DNA from: Glossina fuscipes
Lineage: Eukaryota > Arthropoda > Insecta > Diptera > Glossinidae
Reading direction: 5' to 3'
DNA length: 64,000 nt
NCBI RefSeq assembly: GCF_014805625.2
Contig: NW_023998415.1
Coordinates: forward strand, 20,403,939-20,467,938
Below, piece after piece: positions 39,745 through 51,764 of the stretch. The first letter of the stretch is position 1. The number at the start of each line of letters is the position of its first letter. The notes beneath the pieces were generated by a model. The model did no database searches and was not told the DNA's origin. It worked only from the letters and a program-made list of their open reading frames with translations. A program made the position numbers and the translations under genes.

Positions 39745-42700
39745 TTAGATTAGAAAAAAAAAACATAAACTATCCAATTAATAGGATGTCATAAGTGCTT
39801 ACATAAAGCTTTTTGAAGATATGTGTCATGCCATGCCATGTCACGTGGGTCCTTTTCTCGTTATAGTAAAGAGAATTAAAATAATTCTCACTCTACGAGG
39901 CACTACTAATGTCAATCTAATTGAGTCTTCACTCGGCAGTCATTCTACGATCACTTAGATTGCACACACAACCGCAACTTTAAACAATCGACATTTTGCA
40001 AACATGTCACGTTTGTAATATTAATGATAGATAAAGAGTCGAATCAAGACTTAAGATCCAGTTTATTGCTGTACAGCAGAAATCAGTGTACATTATAGAA
40101 CCAGACCAGAAATGAATGAAGGAATAAACAATTTTCAGATGTACAGTAATAAGGGCTTATATACCAACGATGATACTATCGATGCACAGAGGCTGTAACG
40201 TTTTATTAAATTTGATGTACAACGTATCGTATCGCGACGAACAAGTTGTAATATCCCCTTGATGCATGCACAAACCTTGTCAATGATCTTCAACGGGAAA
40301 TTTCTAAGCCAAAAAGCAAAACGTGTTTGTTATTCGTCCGTTCGGCACAGGTATGCTAATATATCTGCTGAATATTTTGTTTATGGCAATAAATTATGCG
40401 GAATGCATCGAGATTGCCTTCAATTAATCTTCTCGTATAAGACGGCATGCACCCGAAACTGGTCCGTCTTTAGAACATTTTTTCTTTAAATGGAAAATGA
40501 ATGCCGATAGCACGTTGTTCCTATTAAATGTTTGCCTTTGTTTAAGATTTAATTTTGATAAAATATTTTCACATTTCATCAGTCAATTGTTTTATTGTTA
40601 TAACGAATGCGCTATTTCCGAAGTTAAGAAACTCCCTACTAACAAAGGCGCCGAAATTCGCGTTCATTCAATTCTGCTGACAAACACCCTGCACAATATG
40701 GAATAAAGTACTGAACCTCTTGAGTTATCTTGAAATCTAATCAATGAAAGCAATGAACAGAATCTTATGCGAGGTTTTCTCTGATCGATACGAGACGTAA
40801 CTCATATATGTGTATATATATATAGTTTAGTTAAGTGAAATTTCCAGAGATCCAAGTTGATAACAATGGGAATCTGAGTATCAAATTAAAGAAACATTTT
40901 TCGGATGTTTTGAAAAAAAAAAAAAAACAAACATTTTTTAACCATTCTTAAGAGCATTAATGACTTATCGGTGCATAGTCAAAAAAATAATAACATAAAA
41001 AATAGAAGAAATTGATGAGAATTATTTGCAAAATGAACTGAAATTACTGCAATGCAGGAGAATGCAAGGTAAGAAGGTTTTCTGTTTTGACCGAAATATT
41101 TACGACAAAGTGTTTTTGCTTCTTCTTTCTTGGTTTTATTGCTGAAAGATAGTTCTGCTCTTTTCTTTTCTTTTTTTGCTGAGAAATTTTACTTATTTTC
41201 CCGTACCATGACCCATAATGACCCAGGCACTACATGCACACATGTACGTATGCGCCCATACTTATATATAAGCTGTTAATCATTAATGCATACACACAGT
41301 GTTTCTTTTTCTTTCCTTCTTCTCTTTACAATGTACACGTTCTTAATTAACAATACAATGCAAAATGTATACAACGACGAAGCAACAATAACAACAAAAA
41401 CAGCGCTACATTCCACTACAACTACAAATGTAAACACCTGTTATTCCAACACTTAAACACTGCTATGGTTTTTATTTTTTTTCATTTTTTTTTTTTTTTT
41501 ATTTACTTATGTCTTTTTTTTTTTTTTTTTTCGTTTGTCTATTTTATGTCATTACTCAAATTTCTCTCTTTCCATTTGACAAAGCCATGCAATAAATAAA
41601 TGACTGAAGTTCAGCTTCGAAGGTTTTAGAAAACATTGCCAGTATTAAGAAGAAAGCACACTAGTGTTACTTGAGTTACTTATCGTTTGCAAACGGTAAA
41701 CAGTTGAAAGTATGACAAGTTTACGTAAATGTCTGTGGGTGGAATTGTGCAATTATTATGTTATCAATAAAGCGAATAAATGAATAAACAAATTAAATCA
41801 AAAAAGAAAAAAAAACAAAACAAAACAAAAGAGATTTCAAAATTGTAAATCGCGTTCGGGTGTTGAAGTGTTTCTAAATAGAATGACGGTAAACAATGAC
41901 TTGTAAGAGATTTGGGAAAAATTTCTTGCAAGATAATGAAAATTTTCTAAACAATAATTGTTCAGCCTTGCATATATACCTATATATATATATATATATA
42001 TGTTGACAGCGATAACGAACACGTAGTGGTCACGTATATAACCTTTTGTTTTGAATTTCTTCCACTTAAACGGCTTTTCGACTTAAATCCAATAGTTATT
42101 TTGTTTATGCATTGACGGAGTTAATCGTTGTTTGTGTCAAGAGAAAGGTAAATAAAATGCAAACTCAAATGATTTTGTCGATAGAAATGCTTACCAATAA
42201 AATCAATTAATTTGTATAGATTTGGGGAAGAAACTCTGTTTTGCGCACTGCTAAAGGAATTGTAGAATATTTAAAGTATACTGAGAAGTACCAAGCAATA
42301 GGCATATGTCGTTACGTAAGGTACATATGTATTTCATTTTACTCGTTAAGCTAGATCTCACTTAGTTTCTTTGATAATAATCTTGCAGTCTATGTAGGCT
42401 GCCCTTTAAAATAGATCAGATGTATAGGGTGTTCCAAACTGAACTCAACAAATTCAATATGACGAATTGAACACAAATATTCTATAGCTTATAATAAACG
42501 TTATGAACATGGAACATTCATACCGACAAGGTTCAATTATTGCAAAAATAACTAGGAGACCTCGCCGCCGTATGAAAGTGTACTCAATTAACGCGACTTT
42601 TTGTAACATCTACAAATGATCAGCAGCACGCCAATAAGTTTCTAAGTAATGCTCGTCGCTATGCAAAGTGGAAGAAATTTTAATTTGAATTAATAAGCGG

Positions 42701-43004
42701 ACAATTTTTCGGTCAGCTGAATTGTAAAGCAGACAATGGGTGTATCGGTTGAGAACTCTCACATCAGTTTTATTCTTTTTAATACCTACTTATAAGTTAT
42801 TTATAAGAAAGTTCAGTCAAATTCATTTAAAATGTAAACTATATTTCCGGACAAACAAAAAATTGATATATATATATATAAAATATATTTGCACACGGAA
42901 TCAATAAAAATTAAATTTCAATTCAATTATAGCAACCTAAATATATATATATATATATATAGCAACTTGCAATAACAACAAGAGCAACAACAAGTAATAA
43001 AGTA

Positions 43005-43409
43005 CAGTAAAAGCTGCTTATTCGCGGGGGATACGTTACATAAAAATGCCGCGAATACAGACACCACGAATACGGAATCGTAATTTATATGGGATTATGG
43101 GGGATACGCTCCTAGGTGACAAAATAACCAAAATCAATTCAATTGAATGCGAATGTGCATTTAGTTTTTCCCTCTTTAGGCAATCTGTTATTTAGGGAAA
43201 TTGCTTAGCTGAAATGAACTAGATTTTGGATGTTCGCAACAACAGTTTATTCATTGAGTAATAAGGTTCCTTTCATTCTATTTGTTTACATTCTCAGAAA
43301 CCGCGAATAAAGAAATTTATAGCCGCGAATATGGGAATTGGTCGCATTTTTTTCATCCGCGAATAGTGAAACCGCGAATAAACGAAGCGCGAATAAGGAA
43401 CTTTTACTG
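43005..43409. mobile_element. pogo/Tigger-like MITE with TA target-site duplication
   Basis: 405-bp non-coding element. The left end starts CAGTAAAAGCTGCTTATTCG; the reverse complement of the right end starts CAGTAAAAGTTCCTTATTCG, giving 20 of 22 terminal positions in common. The element is flanked by TA at 43003-43004 and 43410-43411. CAGT ends with TA duplication are typical of pogo/Tigger elements of the Tc1/mariner superfamily. Subterminal CGCGAATA-like motifs occur repeatedly at both ends (for example in 43013-43071 and 43301-43396), which would suit transposase binding. No transposase frame is present, so it is non-autonomous. Confidence 0.85.
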
Positions 43410-43656
43410 TAATTGGATACTTAATGCTTATAATTATGTTCAGTTCGCCCTCTATGTACCTTTAAGCAAACGGTTTCCCAATAGTGTGACATTTGTTTCT
43501 TTGCATCTTTGTGATAATTGAGTTATCCATAGCGTGGCAGAACACCCAAATAATTCAAGTTAACCCGGAAAAAATTGAAATATTAAAAATATAGGGCATC
43601 AAATAAATGCCTTTGCTTTACTTTTTTTTTACTTTGGATATCGGTTGTTCACGTTT

Positions 43657-44340
43657 TCATTTAAATACGCTATCGCGGAAACGATCGTTCCGGGAGTTTT
43701 CTAAGAATTCAATCGTAGAATGACAATTTTTGCCACTTGTCGACAAAAGTCTGATGTTATTTCGATAATAACACGAATAACTTTGGTGAATAAGGTCGTG
43801 GAGAGTTCGGGGCTCAGTTGAGTAAGCCAATGCTCTAGCATAATTCTCAAGTAGAAAATGTAATAGAGTTGTAGTGTGTGATCTTTGTGGCAACCTCGTG
43901 TAGTCAATTTTGAAATTTTCTTTTTTCTCATAACGGATTGATGGTGCCACGAGATGTACGGCATGTTGCAGTATTTTATTTATTTCATTATTTAGACCCA
44001 ATATCAAACAGGCCGAAATCATGTCTCTCTGTTGACTAGGGGTATTGAAGGTAACTGCAATGTCATTTTCATGCTCAAAACTGACACTTTCAGTCCACAA
44101 ACCCTAACCAAAAAGTTCTTTTGTACGCGTAAAAATGCTTTAAGAACATTAACTACGTTTCCTCTACACCAAAGGGACAACAATCCTCACTTACGAAGTC
44201 ATTTAAACATATATGAGCTGCATATCGCACGCTCGAACCGTGGCTGTAGATTCGCTGTTTCTCTAATAACCATCTTGTAACCATTTCTTTTGTAGTGCAC
44301 AACTCTTTATTTATTGCATGCCACAAACAACGGCAAGGTC
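43657..44340 (-). CDS. candidate spliced gene of unknown family (two exons seen)
   Basis: Not recognised. Reading on the minus strand, exon A (44340-44195, 48 full codons) ends at a GTAAGT donor, and exon B (44103-43657, 148 codons and stop TGA) starts after a TTTTTGGTTAG acceptor. The intron (44194-44104) is 91 nt, a normal fly size, and both exons are open in the same phase across it. Exon A follows a TTATTATTAG acceptor. Its frame is also open upstream to about 44376, so its true 5' end is unclear; an ATG near 44396 could join through a GTGAGT donor, but that intron would be only 41 nt. The predicted protein (about 196 aa) is mixed polar/hydrophobic with no signal peptide or membrane span that I can see. 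It could be a real gene, the end of a larger gene, an old pseudogene, or chance. No poly(A) signal stands out downstream. Confidence 0.35.
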
Positions 44341-45279
44341 CTAATAATAAATATTTAGAAAGGAGATACGATCCAACTCACTATTAGACATGTTCTTTTA
44401 CTGCGTTCTTTACTACGTTTATTCTCGGAAGTGCAAAAGTGATGACCTTACCTGGTTAGCTGGAATAGAAAATTATAATATACGTCTATGAAACGCGACC
44501 GATTGTACGTATTCACGTCCCGTCGGATGGGCGTTCACGATTCATACGAACGCATATGGTTTGCCTTTACGCATAAAAGCTCTCCTTTTCCTAGCAATTT
44601 ACGGACGGATTCAAACCAAGATGTAACCCGAGTTAGACCCGGCGCAATAAAAAAAAAAAGGATTTTCGTTTTTAAGTGAGAATTTTTTGTTTTTTTTTTT
44701 TTTGCCTCTTTCCATTAAAATTCTGTATGCGGCTCTGGTTTTGCGAGTTACTTTTCATTGTTCTAAACATATGTGCAGATCAATTATAGATATCAAATAC
44801 TTTGCGGTTTATTTTGTTTATTAAATAGCAAACCGATGCGCCATGCACTCCATAATGTCGATCATGTACATTACATAAGACGGAATAATAATAAGCTTTG
44901 CTGGATATATTGATTGCTTTCGGATATCTCTGCCTTATTCAATATCACTTAATTTTATGCGTTTTTGTAAAAAACCAGAAACCTTACAAGTGATTAAATG
45001 GAGAGTCTGCGATGTTTAATTGGATTTTTTTTCTACGTTTCTCTTTCTCTTTCTATTTTTTTTTTCTTTTTTTGGTGGAAATGCAACCAATGGATTAAAT
45101 GTTGAAAAAAGAAAAAAAGCTTTAGATAATTAGTAAAAATGTAAGAGTTTTATAACAATCGAAACAGAAAGAATAATGAATTTTTGATATTTCGAGTGTA
45201 TAAAAAAAATTCAGTGACAACTGGACCGAGAATTTCACATAAATGCCACGTTAATCTTATCAATTTCTTGTGCACTCTC

Positions 45280-45308
45280 CGTCTTCGTCGTCGTCGTCGT
45301 CTTCGTCT
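45280..45308 (+). repeat. (GTC)n/(TTC) microsatellite
   Basis: GTCTTC followed by repeated GTC units and CTTCGTC. Confidence 0.9.
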
Positions 45309-45789
45309 ACCTTTAGTTAATTTTAATAAACTTAATTTCTTCCTTCAATAGTTAGTGATTAGCGATAAAATTACCGTAATAACGAGCATGGTCGTGAGAC
45401 TTCATTCTTGTGATTGGCTTTCAACGACGATGAACGACGAACAGTGGCAGATCTTCTCATTGAAAGAAACAAAAGCACTCGAGGAAAAATATGATAGAAT
45501 GCGAGTTTAATACATGAAGAAGTGGCAAAATTTGAAAATACGTACTAATCGTAAGCTAAAACCGCTTGCTTCGGACGCCGCACAACACTTAAGCGAATTA
45601 CTCTCGCTGCAATTGCTTATTCTCTGTTGAAGATGTTAACTATCAATTACCCGCTACCTGTATACAACACATTCAAGACTAAAAACGCAACATTGTTGTG
45701 CTGGATTGAATATAACTTCGGTGTGTGTTGATACATGTCTAAGTAAGTAGAAGAGCTACGCTGATGGTAGAAGCACTAGATTGCACGAT

Positions 45790-45875
45790 GGCTTTGCCAA
45801 ATACCCACGCTAGGCTCCGGCCTCTCCTCTATCTCTTTCTTTTTTCTCGCTTCTTTCTGACCATCATCATGTTGC
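45790..45875 (+). mobile_element. tRNA-derived SINE 3' fragment, opposite orientation
   Basis: ATACCCACGCTAGGCTCCGG followed by the CT-rich tail and CTGACCATCATC matches the 3' half of the family on the plus strand. The tRNA head is not recognisable. Confidence 0.5.
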
Positions 45876-47210
45876 ACGGATAGGCGACATTCTCTGAACG
45901 ATTGTACGCCAGACCGACATTGTCCATCGATTCTTAATTTGCCTATATTGTCAGTTGTCTGTGGCTATGACTATACTCAATAATGGTGACCATCGACTTA
46001 AAATATATTTCTACGGAGGTTTAATTATGGCAACTAAGGCGCAACGGCAATTTTATGCCAGATTACTAATTTTAGTCCGTACTTATGATTTCATTGAAGT
46101 AAATCATCAGGCTGATCCTGTATGCGTCGCTCCAATCCAAGGCATCCATGATTAGAGAAGGATACAAAGTAAAACAGCGAAGACATAGACATCATAATAG
46201 GATGAACTGGTTCCTTTAACTCGACAAGCACTGAACAAGCACACATTGTTCTTCTTTTGTTCACCAATTATGCCAAGCGATGAGTTAAGGTCTATCTAAA
46301 CAGCGCTTCGATTCTTACGTAGATGTCAAAAACTGTTTGAATTTAGGGCTAGGCTCCAGAGGCGAGTGGCTTTTCCGCCACGACAACAAATAAGAAAAGC
46401 TCGCGGCTAGTAATGGACAATGCTTCGAAAGTGTAAACTTCTTTTTCCCAATGAAGATATTTTCTTATTAAATGTCCTTAATAAACTCAAGTATATTCAC
46501 AATATTATGACAAATAGAGCATCTAATCGATTCTCTTAAGCCTTATCGAATCACTGAATTTAAATTCTATATAGTTAAGATGTGACCCGACACAAGCGTC
46601 ATAAACTAGGGGAGGGAGTAAACATTCCCTTTAAACGATCTGTCCTTAAACTGTAGTTTCTTGAAGGACCGTTTCATCTTTAGCAACAATTTGGATGGAC
46701 ACTTGAGAAGATCCACCAAAGCAGGTCGAATGGAATGCTGAACACAACTTTCGATATCTGTATAGCCTGCTCTTTCTTCTTAGTTGAATAGCTTCTCCGG
46801 GCGTGATGATGGTCAGGAAAGATGATAGGTTTAGTGGAGAGAGAAAACGAAATAAGATTTGCACGTGCGACTTGAGAGTGGAAATATAATAGACCGTGAG
46901 AAGGACGAACACAGATACATTATTGCAAAGGCGGACAGTGCATTTACAAAATGACGAGCCGCGGTGCCGTATTGTGCGGTATGGGCGAAACTTCAAGACG
47001 AACGGAAGCAAACAAAAGATTTTTTAAAGCTCTTAGTTGGGGGAACACTTGCTCTGGAGGTAGCTTTACATAAGCACAACGTAGTCGAGGCTTATCACGC
47101 GCTAAATCGGGGATTTCTAACCCAAGATTTGGAAATTTACTGACACCTACGAATTACATAGTCTGATCTTGGACGAACGTATTTTTGATCGGCCCCTACA
47201 CGTTTAGCAC

Positions 47211-47330
47211 AGTGGTGATCAAAAAGCAGTGAGCAAAGAGAGGAAGCGATAGAGAGTGGCCGCAATCTGGTGGGTGTGTGCTCGAGTGGCAATTGTTATT
47301 GGCTGGGCACATGCTGTAAAGATTGTAGTC
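47211..47330 (-). mobile_element. tRNA-derived SINE copy, tRNA head lost
   Basis: The body matches the family (on the plus strand: AGTGGTGATCAAAAAGCAGTG, then GTGGGTGTGTGCTCGAGTGG). The tRNA-like head cannot be followed past about 47330, so this copy is 5'-truncated or badly decayed. It lies just downstream, on the same strand, of the reverse transcriptase piece at 47521-47763. Confidence 0.6.
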
Positions 47331-47520
47331 CGCCAATACCGCGACTTGCTTTCCTGCTCGAATTTGTATTCTTTTCAACGAACGTCGTTTTGCAGTCCAC
47401 CGCCCACAACGTCAAGAATTGCAAAAAGAGACAGCAGCAAGTTTTAATGGCATCAAAGTTTACCCTATTAATCTGATCTCATTCAGATATTTTGGCGCTG
47501 GTTCCTTTTTGATGGGTCAC

Positions 47521-47763
47521 TTATAGTGCAGCGTTTGTCTTGAAATTCGGTTCTGTATTGAAGAGGAACGAATCACGGAAGGTGCTCTTGTCTCTAGGTG
47601 AATGAACAAGATTTTCTCTCACGGATAGGAGCTCGTTAATTAATATCAGCAAAATAGATGGGAAAGAAACCGAACCTTGCCGTAGTTCCGCATATATCGT
47701 AAACTCATTTGAAGTAAATCTGTCGACTACACCTCTTATCGAAAGGTTATTTAGGAAACTCAA
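47521..47763 (-). pseudogene. non-LTR reverse transcriptase fragment with decayed active site
   Basis: The minus-strand frame contains SIRGVVDRFTSNEFTI, then RQGSV, PSILLILINELL, then SPRDKST. These align with the usual LINE RT core SIRVVVDG, PQGSV, SPLLFLIFINDLL and SFADDST of CR1/Jockey-type elements. The catalytic ADD has become RDK, so the enzyme is dead. Upstream and downstream of this 80-codon stretch the frame is broken. It may come from the same family as the fragment at 10384-10756, which covers a different part of ORF2. Confidence 0.72.
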
Positions 47764-50700
47764 TATGACTCATGCGAAATTGTAAACAATTCAAGCCATG
47801 GACATGTTCTTATAGAGAACAAAATATAAGACTTTCAACGATAAACGATTTTTAGGACGGCTTTCTGAATGCTTTGCTCCCAACCGTCGATGTTAAGGAG
47901 TTAAAAGCTTAATGTTATCATTGCGCAACTGAACAGATTAAGTTGGAATTATATTTTTGTAAACTTTTCTGCTTATTTTTTTTTAATGTATCATTGCAAC
48001 TACTACCGTAATTGCAATAAGTAACGTAAAAATAGGAAAAAAAATCGCAGTCAATCAATGTCTCAAATAATTTGAAAATTAATCCAAAATTCTGCAGGCA
48101 GTTATCGTCAGTAATGGCTTCGGCCTTAGCTAGGTGTGAGATAAGCTTTCTTATATTTTATGTTACAATATATGAGGAAGTGACTCGACTACACATGCAT
48201 TTATCTCAATGAAAAAAGGATTTATCATTTCGGCTTTAAATAAATCACCAAATATGCTCAATTACCACACGAGCGGTATAGCAACGTAACTTTTATATTT
48301 TTTGTCTGTTTTTTTTTTTTTTTTTTTTTTTTCGTTGTCTTCGATCGTTTTTCTGTTTCGACGGATAAACGTATCTTAAAATGCAACTGCGGGCACTAGT
48401 AAAACCTTTGACCCCTAAAACAAGGAATCATTCAACGTTGATTCGGTTAGGCAATCGGGTTAAGTTTCTCTTTGGTTACTCTGACGCGCCTATAATTTGG
48501 GAGACCCAGACAATAATGATAACAACAACAATCGTGATAATAATAAAAATTTAATTAAATTCCACACACATACAAATAATGATATTATCCACAAACATCT
48601 TTAGCGAAAATGCCAAAAGTTATTGTGTTCCGCAGTTTAAAAGTCTACAATCCAACGAAGCATGCTGTAAAGAGCGATAGGGAGGGAATGACAGAAAGAG
48701 AGAGTTTCTCACTTATATTAGCCATAGATAAAACTGATACGAAATACACTATCGAACTCATTCAAGCATAATTGTTAGAGTTATTTGCTGTTGTTTTCAG
48801 TTAACGGCCAAGCATAGAAAATCAGGTAAACATATGTAAGGGAAACCGGTAAACAAGCGATTTCTATGTGAAGCTTCAATGAATTCGCATGCTTATTCGA
48901 GTTAAGCTGATGATGAGATGCGCTTTCCTCGCATAGCTCCAAACTTATGCGCATACGTAATAGAAAACTGCATAAAAATATTTATATTCGTCTTGAGACG
49001 AACTTCGAACACCCTCTACTTAAACGACGCGTGCAACAAGTGATTGATTGGTTCGATGGTTTCCAACCGCTGCACCTAGAAAGCAGTTTCTTAAACGGTT
49101 GTACAAGATTTCGCCGTAATCTTCAATTGGATATCACGTCCTCGTCACTTCGTTGTCGTGTTTACACGTGAGGTCATTGAAGGCGTATTTGTCTGTCTTG
49201 TTCTCCTTTTTTTTTTTTATATACTTAAGGATTCCGGATTGATCAAACCTATTTTAGATTACCTTGTTCATTTTCGCAACAATGATCGCGAAATTCTTAG
49301 CTTACATATTTGGTCCCATCACTTTCTGAATCGATAACTGCTTCGTTGCGAAGGCTACTAATGAAAATTAATGTATTCAAATTTGTATTATTCTCCTATA
49401 TTATGACTAATTTCATCGCCAAGTTTCAAACAATTTAAAATTATTCTACTCATTTACACCAAACTTTGAAAAGCTTTTTATCTTCGATAGCTGACGTTCT
49501 CGTAGGTATCCGCATAATTTAATTTGAAGACTTACGGATTTGTAAAATTCCAAAACTTTAGCGATGTATTATACACGGAAGGAAATGAAATGGAACGGAA
49601 CGGTACACATACGCCAAACAGAGCAGATCTATTAGACCGGTCGAACTACTCTAACATGTACAATGTATAAAGTCTAGACATTTTTCCGTAGCTCGAATAT
49701 CAGAACCGATTACTTTATGTCTGCCTGTCTGTCTTACGGTCTAAGGCGACCGAGATACTTTAATCTCAAATACAATTGTAACTTTATTTCGAATAAAGAA
49801 CGTTACCGTTGTTGTATTGTATGTTTCTTACCTCCTGTCATTAGATGAAGGATAAAATCCAGTCAAATCGATTCATTTCGTCTACAATTAGGAAAAAAAA
49901 TGTCCATTGCTTACAGACTAGTCGTACAGAACATGTTTGATATGTTAAAGGTTTTTAACATTTCATAAATAGAATATTGAAGAAAATATGATTACAGAGT
50001 CAAGCCATTGCCTGGGAGAGCAAGTCTACTACTACATCTTTTTCTTATCATAATTCTTAGGTTTAGTTGAAAAATTATTGAATATATTCATTAGATGTGT
50101 GATAAAAGGTCGATGATTTTCTATTTCATCCGCTTAAAATTTTGTTCAGTAGTGCGAAATAGCACTTTCCCCGCCACATGTATCGTTCTCAGTATATGCG
50201 GACAGTCAAAAATGCGAAATTATATGGTAAGCGCAATTTTTTAAAATCTGAAAACCGATATTTTATGGGATATAATAGTGTTTGCACCATTGATGCTTGA
50301 GACACAACTGTACGGAGCAGGACTCTATACAGAAAGTGCAGTATATGCGTAGGGTTCTTTGCTCGCAGAAAAATCTTTCTAGTAACGTCGTGCGCGTTAT
50401 AAGAATTTGTTGGAATTTAAATTTCGTATTTTAATTATTGCAAATATCGGATATATATATTGAAGCGGAATATATAGTACGACAATCGCTACAAATGAAG
50501 AAATGTAATTAAAGACACTTTGCTTGTTGTCCACACAAGTCAGTGAGAGGTATTAAAAAATTCGATTTTAACCGAATATTTAATTTTTAAGCACCTTAAG
50601 GCAAGTGGGCTATGAAAAATACATTAAATAACATTAAAAACAAGGTAGGAAGAAGATCAGGATATGATTAACGAAAATGCTTGTAATGCCAAAGAAAAGA

Positions 50701-51764
50701 AAATTTTTATAAAAATTATATAAAAAACATTTAAATTCAAGAAAACAAAAAAAAAAAAAGATGTCGTGATCTAGAGAATTGAAGAACCCTATTCCTAAAG
50801 GCTATTATTAAACGATTACCGAAGAGAACGAAGGCCTGCACCGTTATTCGCATGGCATTTCAACGTAAGCAAGATTGAATGAAGAGGTTTTTCAACTGGT
50901 TCAACGGTTCAATTTTTACGCTCTATTGATGAGATGTCAAGCGAGCCCGATAGGGATCTAAGAGAATGATATAATTTATTGATAACGTTTAATAATTGGA
51001 AAATATAACTATTTCGTTAAAATATAATTGAGTTTCAGATTTTAATACTGAACTTAGACTAATATTTCTTTACTGGACTATTACGTTATGCTAAAAAGAA
51101 AGAGGCTGCATAAGCAGATAGTTGACAGATATATTAAAACCAGTTTGAGAAGAGAATCGTATGCGATGCTCGAAACTACAGCAAAAACCGGTATTAAAAC
51201 GCCTATAAGCAAAGATTCACCCAGAGCTACTTTGTCAACGAATCTAGTAAGCTGTTGTAGCGCAAACAGCTGATGCCAGTATAAAAACCATGACTACCCA
51301 CTGCGTACGCGGGGTAAACTAAGTAACGTTTTACTCACGTTTGGGTTTTTTTTCAATTTTTTTTTTTTTTGCTTTAAGGCAATAGCAACAATAACATTGA
51401 TTTGTTGAATATTCTGCGGAGAGCAAGCAGGCGTGCGTTGTTTTTATTTTTATTGAGCTGTTGTAAACATAATAATAACTGACAGGCAAACAGGCAGGTA
51501 GAGAGTGAGCAGGTTTTATCTAGATGGTTTGCTGGCTGCTGCCAAAAGTTAACTTAAACATTCGGCCAAATTAATGCTTCAAGTTAGTCAATCATTAAGC
51601 GCGGTCTGTGCATGTGTTACGGAGTTTTGCCGTTAATCGTTTATCAACGCAAATCAGTGAAACGTTGCGTGGTAGCAGGTGTAGGCCACTTAATTTGTTG
51701 CAGGGGAACGAGCATCGTTTAGTTTAATCGTTTTGTTTAGTTTCTACAGAAATACCGCAATAAA

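Larger units (their letters stand above)
36928..43004. other. spacer upstream of the left phosphatase gene
   Basis: May contain the missing 5' exon and promoter of that gene. A short ATG frame at 37132-37061 (-) of 23 codons, followed by GTGAAT-type donor-like sites, is the nearest candidate leader, but its phase does not fit the acceptor at 36925 and it has no membrane span. A 142-codon ATG frame at 38654-39082 (+) is unrecognised. T runs at 37861-37880 and 41475-41531. Confidence 0.45.
44377..51764. other. spacer with SINE and LINE pieces
   Basis: Beyond the SINE fragments (45790, 47211) and the RT fragment (47521), a 121-codon minus-strand frame at 46646-47011 is unrecognised and starts with TTG. 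A T run lies at 48310-48333. Sequence at 49690-49800 has a CTGCCTGTCTGTC block and may be another dispersed-repeat remnant. Confidence 0.5.

Noticed and set aside
44341..44400. ATG near 44396 joined through a GTGAGT donor as the true start of the candidate gene
   Set aside because: The phase fits, but the intron would be only 41 nt, shorter than normal fly introns, so I did not extend the gene.
46790..46830. GTGATGATGGTCAGGAAAG as another SINE piece
   Set aside because: Only about 20 nt resemble the family and the flanks do not continue the match.
46646..47011. 121-codon minus-strand frame
   Set aside because: TTG start. I tried to read it as the downstream part of the RT fragment at 47521, but no LINE motif fits.
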